DNA of 64,000 nucleotides from Diphasiastrum complanatum (GCA_029204225.1 CM055098.1:53582054-53646053); one strand, 5' to 3'; positions 33,129 to 46,738 are shown, counted from the stretch's first letter. Notes: generated by a model not told the origin, from the letters alone. Numbers and translations are program-made.

Positions 33129-33938
33129 AAAATTCTTTTGTTTTAAAGAATAATTGTGTATATTTTTTTTTTGATGTATTATGTTTTGAATTTTTTTTTA
33201 TTGATTTAATATTTTTTAAATTTATTTTTTAACGATTTAAAATTTAAAATTTGAAATATTTTAAAAATTTTAACATTGATAATTATAACCAAAAATTAAA
33301 ATTGTAATGATTTGTCAAGTTTACAATATTTTAATTTTAGATATTTTTATATAATATTTTTTGTAAAAAAAAATATTGTAAAAATAATAAAAAATAAAAA
33401 AAATTAGATTTTTTTTAGAGTGATTTAAATATTATCACAAATAATTTAATCTCGATTATTGTAAAGTAATTTTATTTGCGTTTATTTAATATTTAAATAT
33501 ATAAACTTACGTGGGTGTAAGTCAAGATTTTCAAAAATTTAAAATTTTCAAAAATATTGATTCAAATTTTTAACATAATTTAAAAAATATTTTTTTCGAT
33601 ACAAGAATTGTAATTCAGAAAGCTTTTAAAATTCCAAAAAAAAAACTATAACTTTTGTTTTTAGTAAGTAAAAAATATTTTTTAGGTATTTTAGTGGTTG
33701 TGTATCTAATGATTTTATTTTAAATAGTATTATTATTTAATATAAGCTAATTTTAAGTATATTATAAAAATCTATTGACCAAATTTTTGTAGCTTAAATT
33801 TTTTTCTTGCAAAATACAACAATTTTTTACCATTACAATATATTTATTTGAAGAATTTTTGGATACTTTTTAAAAAAATTTAATAATTTAAAAAAAATGG
33901 GTCTTCAAGTCATTTCTCTTCTTTTTGGTTACCATGTT
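33129..33938. other. Right end of the DNA transposon, extremely AT-rich
   Basis: About 800 bp of nearly pure A/T with long A and T runs, ending in the right terminal inverted repeat ttggttaccatgtt. No gene. Confidence 0.6.
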
Positions 33939-33942
33939 TATA

Positions 33943-35140
33943 TAGATTGAAATATAATCAAGATGGTTTCATTCATAAGTATAAAGCTAGACTTGTAACA
34001 AAAGGTTTCAAAGGCATAGATTATGATGAAACCTTTGCACCTGTTGCAAAGCTTATAACCATTAGATTAATCATATGTCTTGCAACTTCTTTTAAATGGG
34101 AGCTCTTCCAACTTGACGTGACAAATGCTTTCTTGAATGGATTCTTGGAAGTGAAAATCTACATGTGCCAACCCGAGGGCTTCATCAAAGATGGAGAAGA
34201 AGACAAAGTGTGTTTCTTGAAGAAGAGTCTTTATGGACTCAAGCAAGCACCAAGAGCATGGTACTCTAGGTTGCATTCTTATCTTATTTCCATTAGATTT
34301 GTTGTAAGTTCTTATGAACCATCATTGTACTACAAATGTAATGATGGGAAGATCATTATCTTAGTTTTATATATTGATGACATTATACTCACAAGAAATG
34401 ATCTAGATGGCATCAAAAATGTAAAAATTTCCTTGTCTAGTGAATTTAGAATGGTAGATCTAGGACTTCTTAAAGTTATACTTGGAATAGAAGTCACTAG
34501 AAGTAATGATTTTACTTTCATATGTCAATCTAAGTATGCTAGATCAATCTTAACAAAATTTGGCATGATTGATTGTAAAGGAGTTGAAACTCTCATGGAA
34601 CTAAGTGTAAAAGTTTCTAAGGAAAGTGATTAAGCATCCTTTGAGGACATCACTACCTATAGAATGCTTATTGGTTCCTTGATATACTTAACCATCACTA
34701 GACCTAATCTTAGTTTTTGTGTTGGCAAGTTGAGTCAATACATGCAAAGTCCATTAATATGTCATTGGAAAGGAGAAAAAAGGGTGTTAAGGAGATCTCG
34801 GCTACAAAAGACTTTGGCATAGTTTATGAAAGGACTAATATTTGTTTAAGAGCATATTCGGACTCAAGTTTTGCAGGTGATAAGATGGATAGAAGATCCA
34901 TAAGTGCATTTGCTACGTTCTTATGTGGGGGAGCTATATCTTGGCTTTCCAAAAAGCAAGATACCATCTCTCTTTCATCAACAGAATCCAAGTATAAAGC
35001 TATGACAACAACAACAAAGGAGGTTCTTTGGCTAAAAAGCCTTTTGGAGGAGCTACATGTGATCAATGATGAATACATTCCATGCATATATTGTGACAAT
35101 CAAACAGCTCAACAACTTGCAAAATTTCCAAAGTGTGATT
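33943..35140 (+). pseudogene. Ty1/copia RT and RNase H, second half of interrupted element
   Basis: Resumes the copia element after the transposon. RT is open to 34,632: HKYKARLVTKGF, DYDETFAPVAKL, QLDVTNAFLNG, LKQAPRAWYSR and the catalytic box LYIDDIILT (YVDD changed to YIDD), both aspartates present. RNase H pieces follow in a second frame: YSDSSFAGDKMDRRS (about 34,854-34,900), ISLSSTESKYKA and IYCDNQTAQQLAKFP. There is a stop at 34,632 and a frameshift near 34,740-34,800. Homology ends at about 35,140. The missing RNase H end and 3' LTR are found inverted at 36,839-37,901. Confidence 0.88.
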
Positions 35141-35214
35141 TTTTGATAATGCCACGCATGGCAATAAAGAAAGTCAACTCTCTGGAATTTTCTCTAGAGA
35201 TACATGTCACATGA

Positions 35215-35430
35215 TAAGTGATTAACACTAGAGTCATAAAAAAATACACACAAAAGTGTGCATTTCAAGCACTTATTCAAAAAAACATATTTCATTAACT
35301 ATAATGAATCACATCAAATCTTTTCACATGTGTGTTTTTCATACATACATTTATTGATTAAAAATTTTGAGACCTTCAGTTGAGCAACTTACATGTAAGA
35401 AGCTAGTAAGCGTGTTTCACAGAGCTTATG
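35215..35430. other. Unassigned junction sequence
   Basis: AT-rich sequence between the broken copia RNase H and the gypsy integrase fragment; nothing recognised. Confidence 0.4.
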
Positions 35431-35431
35431 T

Positions 35432-35870
35432 AGAGCTTAGTGGCGCAATTGTACAGATTTGAATTCATCAAGGCGTTGCGTTGTGACAATCCTTAATGAA
35501 GGGACTAAAAACTCTACTAGCATTACAACATCCTGACCATATACCAATTGGAAAGGTGTTTGATCAGTGTTTTTCTTATATGATGTCCTGAATGCCCACA
35601 GAACAGCATGCAACTTGTGTTCCCAATGTAATCTGCTAGCTTCAATTGTTTTTGTGAGCACGCTACACAAGATCTTATTGGATGATTCTGCCTACCCATT
35701 ACCACGAGGATAATAAGGCGTACTGGTTCTATGGATCACGAAGAATTCCTCCAATAGAACCTTGATGGTCTCGTTGATGAAATGACTCTCGCGATCGTTG
35801 ACTATCTCCATCGGGCATCCAAAGCGCACAATAATATTTTCATAGAGGAACTTGGCAATGGTTCTAGCAT
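35432..35870 (-). pseudogene. Ty3/gypsy integrase core fragment
   Basis: The minus strand reads IVRFGCPMEIVNDRESHFIN (second catalytic Asp), then STPYYPRGNG followed by a stop and AESSNK (catalytic Glu). It continues in an open frame 35,670-35,437: HWEHKLHAVLWAFRTSYKKN, TPFQLVYGQDVVMLVEF. One stop interrupts an otherwise conserved core. It belongs to a different gypsy family from the element at 4,002. Confidence 0.85.
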
Positions 35871-35980
35871 TTTTTCAAAATCAATATTTTATGTGTATTA
35901 ACACAATATAATGCACACATCAAGGTTGATGAAGCTTCATTCAAAGGTGGTGTTAATAAATACCATTAAAAAATCTGAAA

Positions 35981-36388
35981 CTATTCTTTGAAGACTTCAT
36001 CATTTAATACAACCATCTTAGGAATCTTAATGCTTTTTATTTGATGGGAATCCTTTTGAGGTTTCCAGCTCCAGACTATGCTTGAAACATTTTTCCATCC
36101 CTCCAGATCATTAAGGTTCACTTTCCATTGCTTACTCCAACAATCTTGATAGGTTCCTTTTCTAACATGTTTTTGATTGTGACCCACCATAAAAAATCCC
36201 AACTGTACCATCTCGAATACTCCTGTAGTCGTGAGTAAAGAGAGGAAAGCAAAAACATATATGTTTTTGTTTTCACCACCACAATTGTCTAACTGTAGAA
36301 GAAGATTTCTAGGCAGATGTTTGAATGGAACATTGTTGCTTTCGAGGCCGAACTTCGAACAGAGGTTACAAGCTGCATGTATGCCCAT
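35981..36388 (-). pseudogene. DUF7869-like fragment, second copy
   Basis: The minus strand reads FKHLPRNLLLQLDNCGGENK at about 36,330-36,270, YVFAFLSLLTTTGVFEMVQL and GFFMVGHNQKH. These are the same landmarks as the gene at 31,483-32,695 (QLDN..ENKN, GF..VGH.H), with different surrounding residues. So it is a distinct subfamily, not a duplicate. The C-terminal part continues to 35,981; the N-terminus is not recognisable above about 36,400. It sits within the block that appears inverted inside the copia element. Confidence 0.6.
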
Positions 36389-36479
36389 TCGATGTGTTGT
36401 CTATTCTCGTAGGTTTCTGTCGATGTTGTCAATTGGACAAAATAAACGGCGCGAGAAAAATTGACGCCGTTTGAAAAAA

Positions 36480-36800
36480 CTAGATGAGGCATGTCCCCAT
36501 GTTCGCAAACCCGATACGGACCCGATGGAGCCCTGTTCCAACATTGTTCGACCAAAATAATCATCCGTCACAAGGAAAAGCTTTTTGGGCAATGGAACAT
36601 ACGTAGGTTGTCAAACTGGTCGGAATCGTCCAGATTTCCAAACGGGCGTGGTCCCAAGTACGAAAACCTGATACAAATCCGGTGAAGCTATTCTTGCCCA
36701 TTCTGACATCGTTCAGTCAAAATAAACATTCGTCCCATGGAAAACGCTTTTGGGAAAATGGAACTGACCTAGTTTAAAATTTATTCGTGAAACAGTCCAT
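36480..36800. repeat. Imperfect tandem repeat, about 157-bp period
   Basis: Unit one near 36,511 (gatacggacccgatggag ... ttcgaccaaaataatcatcc ... gctttttgggcaatggaac) recurs near 36,668 (gatacaaatccggtgaag ... ttcagtcaaaataaacattc ... gcttttgggaaaatggaac). GC content is higher than in the flanks. No coding seen. Confidence 0.75.
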
Positions 36801-36838
36801 TTTCTCCCAACAGGGTCGATTTTTCATGTCATCTTTTC

Positions 36839-37661
36839 TGTGGAAAAGGTACAAAATGGACCAAGAGTGGATCCTAATCTGATCCTCAAGAGGGATTGGA
36901 TGTTAGATTTACTTGATCTATCAATCTACAAAAGATTAAGATCAATCTAGATCAATTCTAGACATAAAATCTTAACAAGAACAATCATTTAATGAAGGTA
37001 AATGTACTTGTTGGTTTCACACGTGTGAAACCCTGTCAGATTACGGACTCCAACCTGAAAATAAAGTACACTATGATAGAAACTCAAAACAATTAAAACA
37101 AATGTAGACAAATAGAGAGAATTACACAAAATTGCTTTCAAAACCAAGATTGATGTTTCATGTTGATTGTGGCCAAATATGCCTCTATATATACACTTCT
37201 TGGAGCTCAAGGTACTGATCATGCATCAGATCTCACACGTGTGAGGATACCTTGTCACCATCATGCAATTTTGACACTTGGATCAAGCTTTCTATTTTTG
37301 GCATTTTTGGTCCAATTTTCTACTATATGGAGATCTTCATAGAAATCTTCTAGAAGCAAAAACTTGCCTACATCAGCTATTTCCACACGTGTGAGCTGTC
37401 CTCTACCCATGGGATATGACACCTATCAAAAGTATTTGGCTCATGCAATCAATAAATTGATGCCATGTGTCATATATCTAGAAAACTAGTTTTTGGCCAT
37501 TTTAGCCACTAGAACTTGAATTAAATCATATGTACAACATATATGATTATGGTACATGACAAGTACACTAGTTTCACACGTGGGAACAGGCTCCACACAT
37601 GTGTGTTTGTCCTATATACAAGATTTTGGCCTCTATCAAATTTATTTTTGCACTTTTCACA
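36839..37661 (-). mobile_element. Copia LTR, family L1, complete, inverted 3' LTR
   Basis: On the minus strand it starts TGTGAAAAGTGC (37,661) and ends CCTTTTCCACA (36,839), 823 bp with TG...CA ends. A purine tract GATTTTTGAGGAG (37,674-37,662) precedes it, so it is a 3' LTR. It carries three CACACGTGTG palindromes (37,018, 37,234 and 37,384). It is the reference copy for the truncated LTRs at 16,330, 27,344 and 57,662. Confidence 0.9.
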
Positions 37662-37673
37662 CTCCTCAAAAAT

Positions 37674-37901
37674 CTAGCTTGGTAAATCTAGCATAGATCT
37701 ATCTATAACTCCAAGAGCCAATCTTAATTTTACAAATGGATCTTTAGGCAATGCCTTGGTGAGTATATCAGCAATGTAATTTGATGATGAAACATGAATA
37801 AGCTTGATCTCCTTTGCTTGCACTTTCTCCCTCGCGAAATAATGTGAAATCTCAATGTGCTTTGTTCGAGCATGGAAGACTGGATTGTCCACTCGTGGCA
37901 A
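37674..37901 (-). pseudogene. Copia RNase H C-terminus, inverted
   Basis: The minus-strand frame reads PVFHARTKHIEISHYFAREK, then IHVSSSNYIADILTKALPKD and a C-terminus ending LPS just before the purine tract and 3' LTR. This is the end of copia RNase H. Its start corresponds to the point where the plus-strand RNase H stops at about 35,140, suggesting one element with an inverted end. Confidence 0.88.
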
Positions 37902-38800
37902 AAAGAGTTAGTTGTAAAAAAAACTTATAACTATGAATAATATGTTGATAAATAGCAACTTTATGATTAATTTAAAAGTAAATGAGATTTTTTTTTGAGG
38001 TTTTGAATAAGTGCAAACTAATAATACATTGTGAACAAAAAATTAAATGATCATTATGTAAATTATTATGCTCTGACGAATTGAAATTATTATCGATTGA
38101 ATATAACCTGCTGTCTTATGTATTTATGGACATTATGATGTGTTTCTATATTAAGAAAATTCCATAATGAAAATTTGGCGTTAACCTCAATATGGTATTA
38201 ATAGGTAAAAATATAAGTGTGAGGTAAATCTGCACTTGAAAGGATGCTAAGTACCTTGCAATTGAGAGTCATGTGGTAGCTTGTTAAGTGAATTTGTTGA
38301 TAAAAAATTTGCAATGTTATACACATTTGTGTGTTTGCATAGATGAATGAATAATCGAACATTGTGGCAAAGTGTATTATTATCTTTTATATAATTTTCA
38401 CAAATGTTACCACAAAGAAGATGCTTTTTTATTGTAATATATAAATAATCAATGTTTTACATTTTCTGATTGGTCACTTAATTAGTTCACACATCTATGA
38501 ATATTGATAAGTTTTTTCAATTTTAAGTGATTGCAAGATGCGTTTGAAATAAAACTATAAAAATGCAACATCGTAGAAAAATGTAATAATTTTAATTTGA
38601 AAACAATATATATTGGCCACACTGTATCATTTTATGAAAAATTATTTGTGACATGTACATACTTCATCATTGCAAGATTCAAATTCATCAGCCAATACAT
38701 CTTGCAACTCATCTCCGCAAAGATGATTTTCATGAATTACGAGCACAAGACTATAGCAGACACAACCACGTACTCGTATCCTGGATACTAATCATCTTTG
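37902..38800. other. AT-rich, no feature seen
   Basis: No gene, repeat or element end recognised in this AT-rich stretch. Confidence 0.5.
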
Positions 38801-40740
38801 TTTGACACAATTCTGCTAGTATTTGAATATAAGTACTCCAAGCTTATCTCTTTGCTGAGAACTTTGATTCTCACGTAAAATGATATTCAATTTCTATGTG
38901 TTCACTCTTGGAATGAAATCTAGGGTTGGTTGTCAAAGCAATAGCACTTTGATTATCACAAAATATAATTGTCAGATCATATTGTTTCAAACAAACGTCT
39001 AATAGTAAATTTCTTAGCTACATTGCTTCATTTTTCGCTTGAGAGACATCGACATACTCTGATTCTGTAGACGATAGGGCTATTGAGGTTTGCTTGTGAT
39101 TGATTCATGAGATTGGACCATTGTTGACGAAGTATGTGAATCTAGATGTTTTACAAGTATCTACATCTCTTGCCCAATTTGCATATGAAAAACCACTCAG
39201 TATGTTGAGTTTGTCATTGTCGACTCCTCTACGTAGCTTGAATATATGTTATAACTTTGATAAGAGCTTTCTAATGGATAATACTTGGATTTGCCATGTA
39301 CTGACTTAAGGAACTGATTGCAAAAGCTATGTTTAGTTTGGTACAAATCACTGAGTACCTGAGAGAACCTATTATTGAATGATATGGGTACTCTTGCATT
39401 TGCTCCTTCTCTTCTTTTGTATGAGGACATTGGAGTTTGCATACATGATTTTCTTTGTCGTTGAGTACATAACCTTTGGGCTGAATCATGTAGATATCTT
39501 CTTTAATAACTCCATTCATATAGGTTGTATGTACATCCATCTTATGTACCTCTAGATTGGCTGTAGCAACATATGACATAAGTGTCTTACTTGAAGAATG
39601 TTTGACTATAGGACTGAAAGTCTCATTGTAGTCGATATTGGGAATATAAGAAAACTCTCTTGCTACTAGTTGAGCTTTTTCGAACAATAATTTCATCTGA
39701 TTTGTATTTGATGAATACACTCTATCCATTGCTTCTCTCTGAACTTCTTTGTACTGTAAAGTGTATAGGACTGGAAAAATTCATGATGACTGGTCATGTG
39801 TTGAGTAGCTTCATAATCGAAAAACCAAGCATTATCGACTTGTGCTTTCTAATAATTCATCATTAATGCTTTTTCATTCATGCTTTGAACAAGGGATTGT
39901 AAAGTCTCTATAACTACATTCGCTTGTTGATCTGATTGTTTCTTTTTGGGATTCTTCACTTTCAATATTTTGCAATAAATCTCATGATTAGTGTGTTTAT
40001 AATACTTATAGAACATCTTCTTCTTCGACAATAAACTCAATGATTGCTCTTGATGCTATATCGGCTTCCGATTCAATACTGATTGTTTAGGACTTTTCTT
40101 CTTGAGATGTTTAGAGCCTTTGTTTTCATATAGAACATGCGATAATGAATTTGAAGAATTGTCTGCACTTCTTCGATTGTCTTCTTGCAGCAACATAGTG
40201 ATTACTCTTAGCAGAGTTAGATATGAGTGTGTCGATATGATCATTACCCAGTTTTTGTATGTAGGTGGCAAGCTCAAAAGCAATGTCATGATTGCATCTT
40301 GATTATCAATAGTTGATCTGACAACTGCCATATGCTACAATAGATTCTTGAACAAATTTATGTGATTCTAAAGTGAATCACCATCAGACATCTTGAGTGA
40401 GAAGAATATCCTTCTGAGATGCAGCCTAAAAATCGTCAAATAGTGCGCTCAAGATGTCTCATACTCTTTTGAAGATTGAGTTTCAAATACATGTCCAATA
40501 TGAGTATCTGATGTATTGAGAATGATTAGCATGAAAGCTTTACCATACTTTAATTTTTGTTTGGAGTCAACCGTGTTGACTTCAGGCCTCTCTTCGATAC
40601 TTGTGACAACATCCCACAACTCCTTGGTGATTAGCACAATCTTCATCTTAAATTTTCACAAATCATGACAATTTTATCCATCTAGCTTGTCAACAGTATA
40701 GCTAGTTTTGCTTTGTAAATCCATATGAAAGCCAGTCTAC
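38801..40740 (-). pseudogene. Decayed, internally deleted Ty1/copia element
   Basis: Minus-strand order from the right: Gag start MDLQSKTSYTVDKLDG near 40,720, Gag pieces ITKELWDVV (40,646-40,449) and LLSLPPTYKNWVMI (40,331-40,056), and a broken zinc knuckle FYKYYKHTNHEIYCK near 40,000. RT follows with FSYIPNIDYNETFSPIVKH and HKMDVHTTYMNG (39,729-39,400), then RNase H with STESEYVDVSQAKNEA (about 39,070-39,020) and IIFCDNQSAIALTT (about 38,970-38,930). Protease, integrase and the RT catalytic box are missing: RT jumps from HVCKLQ straight to PYHSIIGSLRY. Multiple stops. Confidence 0.85.
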
Positions 40741-40878
40741 TGATGGTCTGATCTGTCAACAACCTAAGATTGAAAAATAATGCATGATTATATCAGAATA
40801 TTATTATTTTGTAATGCTCTAATTGAAATCAATATAAAAGCTCTGAATAGATTGAATGATTTGATACTATAAATTGTT

Positions 40879-40921
40879 GCTCTGATACCATGCTAGGTAT
40901 TTGATGAATGCTCTGATACCA
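40879..40921 (-). other. Duplicated primer-binding site
   Basis: On the minus strand TGGTATCAGAGC occurs at 40,921-40,910 and again at 40,890-40,879, 31 bp apart. It serves the copia remnant at 38,801-40,740. Confidence 0.8.
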
Positions 40922-41243
40922 TGTTAGAAAAATAGATAGAAGGCCAACACAACAAAAATCGCATTTGATAGACGCAAATGTGTGGCTCTATGGAATGATC
41001 CTTCTTCAATGCATGACTATGCCTATCAAATTTGAACTATACTATTGTGAAAATTTGTTAAAATTATTGTTGTCCTCATCTGAGTTGTTGGAATTTAACA
41101 ATTACATGAATGAATAGCTTAATGTTACAAGCTAATTTATATGTGTATAAATACAGTCTTAAGTTTAAACAAATAAATATATAGTACCTCTAAGTTTTTG
41201 CTCAAGCATTTGTGCTCTTTTTCGTGATTTCATTTTGTAATAA
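40922..41243. other. Probable LTR remnant, unpaired
   Basis: Lies where the 5' LTR of the minus-strand copia remnant should be, but no partner is seen; AT-rich, no gene. Confidence 0.35.
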
Positions 41244-42620
<1,377 letters not shown>

Positions 42621-42808
42621 TCCACTCTCCATTCTCCAATCTCTCTTTCTCTCTCACACACTCTTTCATGTCTCCTTTTCATTTTTCACTCACTCTTTTC
42701 TCTCTCTCACTCTCTCACACATCTCACACACACACTCTCTTATTCATTTTTCACATTTCATATCTTTCCAAGTTCTTTTCACAACTTTTTATTTTTCTCT
42801 TAATAGTC

Positions 42809-43703
42809 ATGTCTACTAGTGGTAGTGGAGCATCAAGGAGGAGGCCAAGATCCTCTTCCAGTGGAAGAGAACAAGCTTGGGATCGAATTCTGATCGAGTG
42901 CAATATTTTTATACTGTGCTATCTCCCGAGGAAAGGCAAAGGATGAAAGCCCTTCGTCTTTCTAAAGGAGAATCCGATCAACAAAATCGTGGATTTGTTT
43001 CAGCGAAGATGTCGTCGAAAGAATCCACGCATGTTTTCTATGAACTTGATGAGGACGGTTCCATCATCATCGACATTAGGAGTAAGGTCGTCATCAATAG
43101 ATTGCACAACCTTACTCTTAAATACTTTGTTCATGATTTGTTTTACCCTTGGGAGCAACAAAATCAAGGGGACAAAGGAAGGATACTTGATATATCGTAC
43201 CGTGAGTTTCCACAACCAAATCAATTTAATGACAAATGGGCGAAGACGAGTATGTTAGGATCGACATCTAAAAAAGATTGGGAAAAAGTTATTTATGAAT
43301 CCAAGCATCCTAATCTCGAGCGCTTTAAACAACAAAGAGAGCAACAAAATCAAGGCTTAATCTTTTAGGCCAATCTCACCTTGGATCGGGAGGCAAGGCT
43401 AATGCCCAATTTGTAAAAAATTATCTTTTAGCTAATTGCATTTGATATGTTTTTTGTTTATCAATAATTTTTTTGGTTTTTTCTAATCATTTGATTTGTG
43501 TTGATGTAGGTTGAAGATATTGGCACAAATATACAAATGTCGAGTACAATATTAAATATTGCCAAGGCTATAGTGGTTGATCATTACAGGAGGAAACCAA
43601 GGAAAAGAAGGGAAAAAAGATGAAGGGGATGAAGGTGAAGATGAAGGACAAGATTTGGCTTCGGACGATGCAGATGAGGGAGAAGAGAGTGAAGACTAAG
43701 AAG
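42809..43703 (+). pseudogene. Unknown protein in CACTA block, possibly a second transposon gene
   Basis: Starts MSTSGSGASRRRPRSSSSGR at 42,809, shifts frame near 42,880 into the open piece 42,877-43,368 (FYTVLSPEERQRMKALRLSK ... DLFYPWEQQNQGDKGRILDI ... STSKKDWEKVIYES). After a likely intron (GT region after 43,360, acceptor gatgtag at 43,510) it continues with VEDIGTNIQMSSTILNIAKA. After another shift it ends in an acidic tail rich in Asp, Glu and Gly, with a stop at about 43,703. The basic Ser/Arg start and acidic end suggest a nuclear protein. It could be the TnpA-like partner of the transposase at 45,200-46,375, but no domain supports that. Confidence 0.45.
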
Positions 43704-44873
<1,170 letters not shown>

Positions 44874-45100
44874 TTGTTGGTTTTTTATTGTTTATTGGTT
44901 TTTTTATTGGTTGATTAATGAATGATTGTTCATTGTTGTTTTTTGTAGAAGAAAGTGATGCAATTTTAAAAGACATGAGACAATCCAAGAAAATGCATGA
45001 GGTATGTTATGCATTCTAAATTTTGCTAGATTACATTTGAGTCATAAAGTGCATTTCATAGTATCTTCAACATGGTGAGATTGATGTAACCATGATTAAT

Positions 45101-45204
45101 GATTTGTAATCTAACAATGATTCTTTGATTTGTAATGTAACAATTATCATTCTGTTGATTGATTTGTAATCTAACAATGATTCTTTGATTTGTAATCTAA
45201 CAAT
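45101..45204 (+). repeat. 60-bp-period tandem repeat
   Basis: gatttgtaatctaacaatga followed by ttctttgatttgtaat occurs at 45,101 and 45,161, with further half-units. AT-rich, non-coding. Confidence 0.8.
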
Positions 45205-46375
45205 GATTTGGTTTTTATTGTTTGCTTTTGTAGAGAAAAAAAAAGAGGAATCTTAGAAGGAATTAAAGACCATCCAAACAATAGATGAGGTATGTTTTTC
45301 ATCTTAAATTCCCCCACCAAGTGTTTCCATATTGATTCACCCACATTTTTGAATATGTGCATAGGATCAAGCAAGTGATTGATCAAAAGGTTATTCCAAT
45401 ATGGTAAACAATGAAAGATGGATAGTCTTTTCATACCATTGATTGGCTTAGTCTCAGATTCAATCCAAAGTTTGTGCCAATTTGCCATAGACATTCTCTT
45501 TGGAGGCATTCTTGTTTCTGATCTTCCTCCAAAGCCTCTTCTATGAGCATTTCTAAATGGATGATTTTCATCATGCAAGTACTTGCGATGATTTTCATAC
45601 ACAACTTTGTTTAAATGACGTGAGTGTCGAGCATCAATATTTCGTCCACAAATGAGACACGCGTGATATCCAGAAGTTGTAAAACCTAAAAGATTCAAAT
45701 CCAATTCGTGTTATAAATACATTTATTTTCAAGAATAATTATTGCATGCATAAAAAATAAATATACAAAAATTACAAGTGATTTCATTTTATAGTCACCT
45801 GAACAATCGCCCAATCCTAGATAGTCACGCATAGTCCACATTAAAATCGCACGCAACAAAAATGTATTGTCTTGAAGTGGACGTGAGATGTCATATGCTT
45901 GGACTCCCTTCCATAGTAGTTCTAATTCTTCAATCAATGGTGCAAAGTAGATATCCATATTTTTTACCTTATGTTTTCCGAGAATTAGAAGTGCTAGCAT
46001 GAGATGTCCTTTTTCTAATGCTCAGCCAAGGTGGAATGTTATAGTTGACCAACACCACTGGCCAAGTAGACCACATGCTTGACATTTTTCCAAAGGGGTT
46101 AACCCCGCCTGTTGCAAGTCCAAATCTCATATTTCTTGTTTCACTTGCAAAACATGGATATTCTTTGTCAATGTGTTTCCATGCAGGAGAGTCTGAGGGT
46201 ACTCTCATGATCTCATCCGAAGAATGATGACTAGCATGCCAATTCACAAGTTCTACAAGAGATTGCAACGAAACAATCGTTGCAATCATGGGATTATTGG
46301 AAAGTGTTGTAACACCTTGCATGGGATAGTGGTTCCTTGTAAGTCATCTCGATATCGAGGAGTATCAGTCCTTCA
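45205..46375 (-). pseudogene. CACTA (En/Spm) transposase, TnpD-like core
   Basis: On the minus strand: SLVELVNWHASHHSSDEIMR (about 46,260-46,200), VPSDSPAWKHIDKEYPCFAS, MRFGLATGGVNPFGKMSSMW, VVLVNYNIPPWLSIRKR, then DIYFAPLIEELELLWKGVQ and MWTMRDYLGLGDCSG. A GT..AG intron follows at 45,798-45,686. The next exon has SGYHACLICGRNIDARHSRH, HPFRNAHRRGFGG and NHLLDPMHIFKNVGESIWKH, ending near 45,290. This is the conserved DDE-type transposase core of plant CACTA elements, which cuts element ends. Frameshifts occur near 46,270 and 45,980. The N-terminal exon appears to lie at 50,099-50,240, separated by an LTR element and a SET-domain piece. Confidence 0.88.
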
Positions 46376-46738
46376 AACATGGAAAACAAATTAACATATT
46401 CATCAATTAGCATATACGAGTGTCATTCATGAAAATTAAAAATAAAATTAAGACATACAAATCAAACACCATATCTTAAATTAAGGCATGCAATATGAAA
46501 TACAAAAAAAAACAATCAATTCACATTCAACATAACTTGTTTTCACTAAATAGATAAAATTATTTTGATATTCACAAGAAACATGCTTGAGTTTGGCTCA
46601 AAGCCTTTTGTACACATCTTGGAAAAAGGAAATTGTAGTGGGTTTCAACCCAAGATCTAATCAATCTAGCATCGAGGAAATGAAGTTAGTTGTAACGAGT
46701 AGATTCATTCCCATGAGAGCAATAGGATAGTTCAGATT
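46376..46738. other. Non-coding, partly duplicated intron-like sequence
   Basis: 46,375-46,460 resembles 50,572-50,665 (ttcaaacatggaaaacaaat, then catatacgagtgtcattcat). The rest up to the LTR has no feature. Confidence 0.5.

Larger units (their letters stand above)
31121..33938. mobile_element. 2.8-kb DNA transposon with DUF7869-like and DNA-methyltransferase genes
   Basis: The insertion splits the copia RT exactly between adjacent codons, with TATA on both sides (31,117-31,120 and 33,939-33,942) as a likely 4-bp target-site duplication. The ends are imperfect inverted repeats: AACACGATGACA at the left, and AACATGGTAACC reading inward from the right, 8 of 12 matching with the first three mismatches transitions. 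Inside are two divergent, 5'-truncated genes meeting near 32,690: a DUF7869-like gene (minus) and a DNA methyltransferase C-terminus (plus). The pattern fits an internally deleted copy of a two-gene transposon. TATA sits in an AT-rich context, so the exact duplication length is uncertain. Confidence 0.65.
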
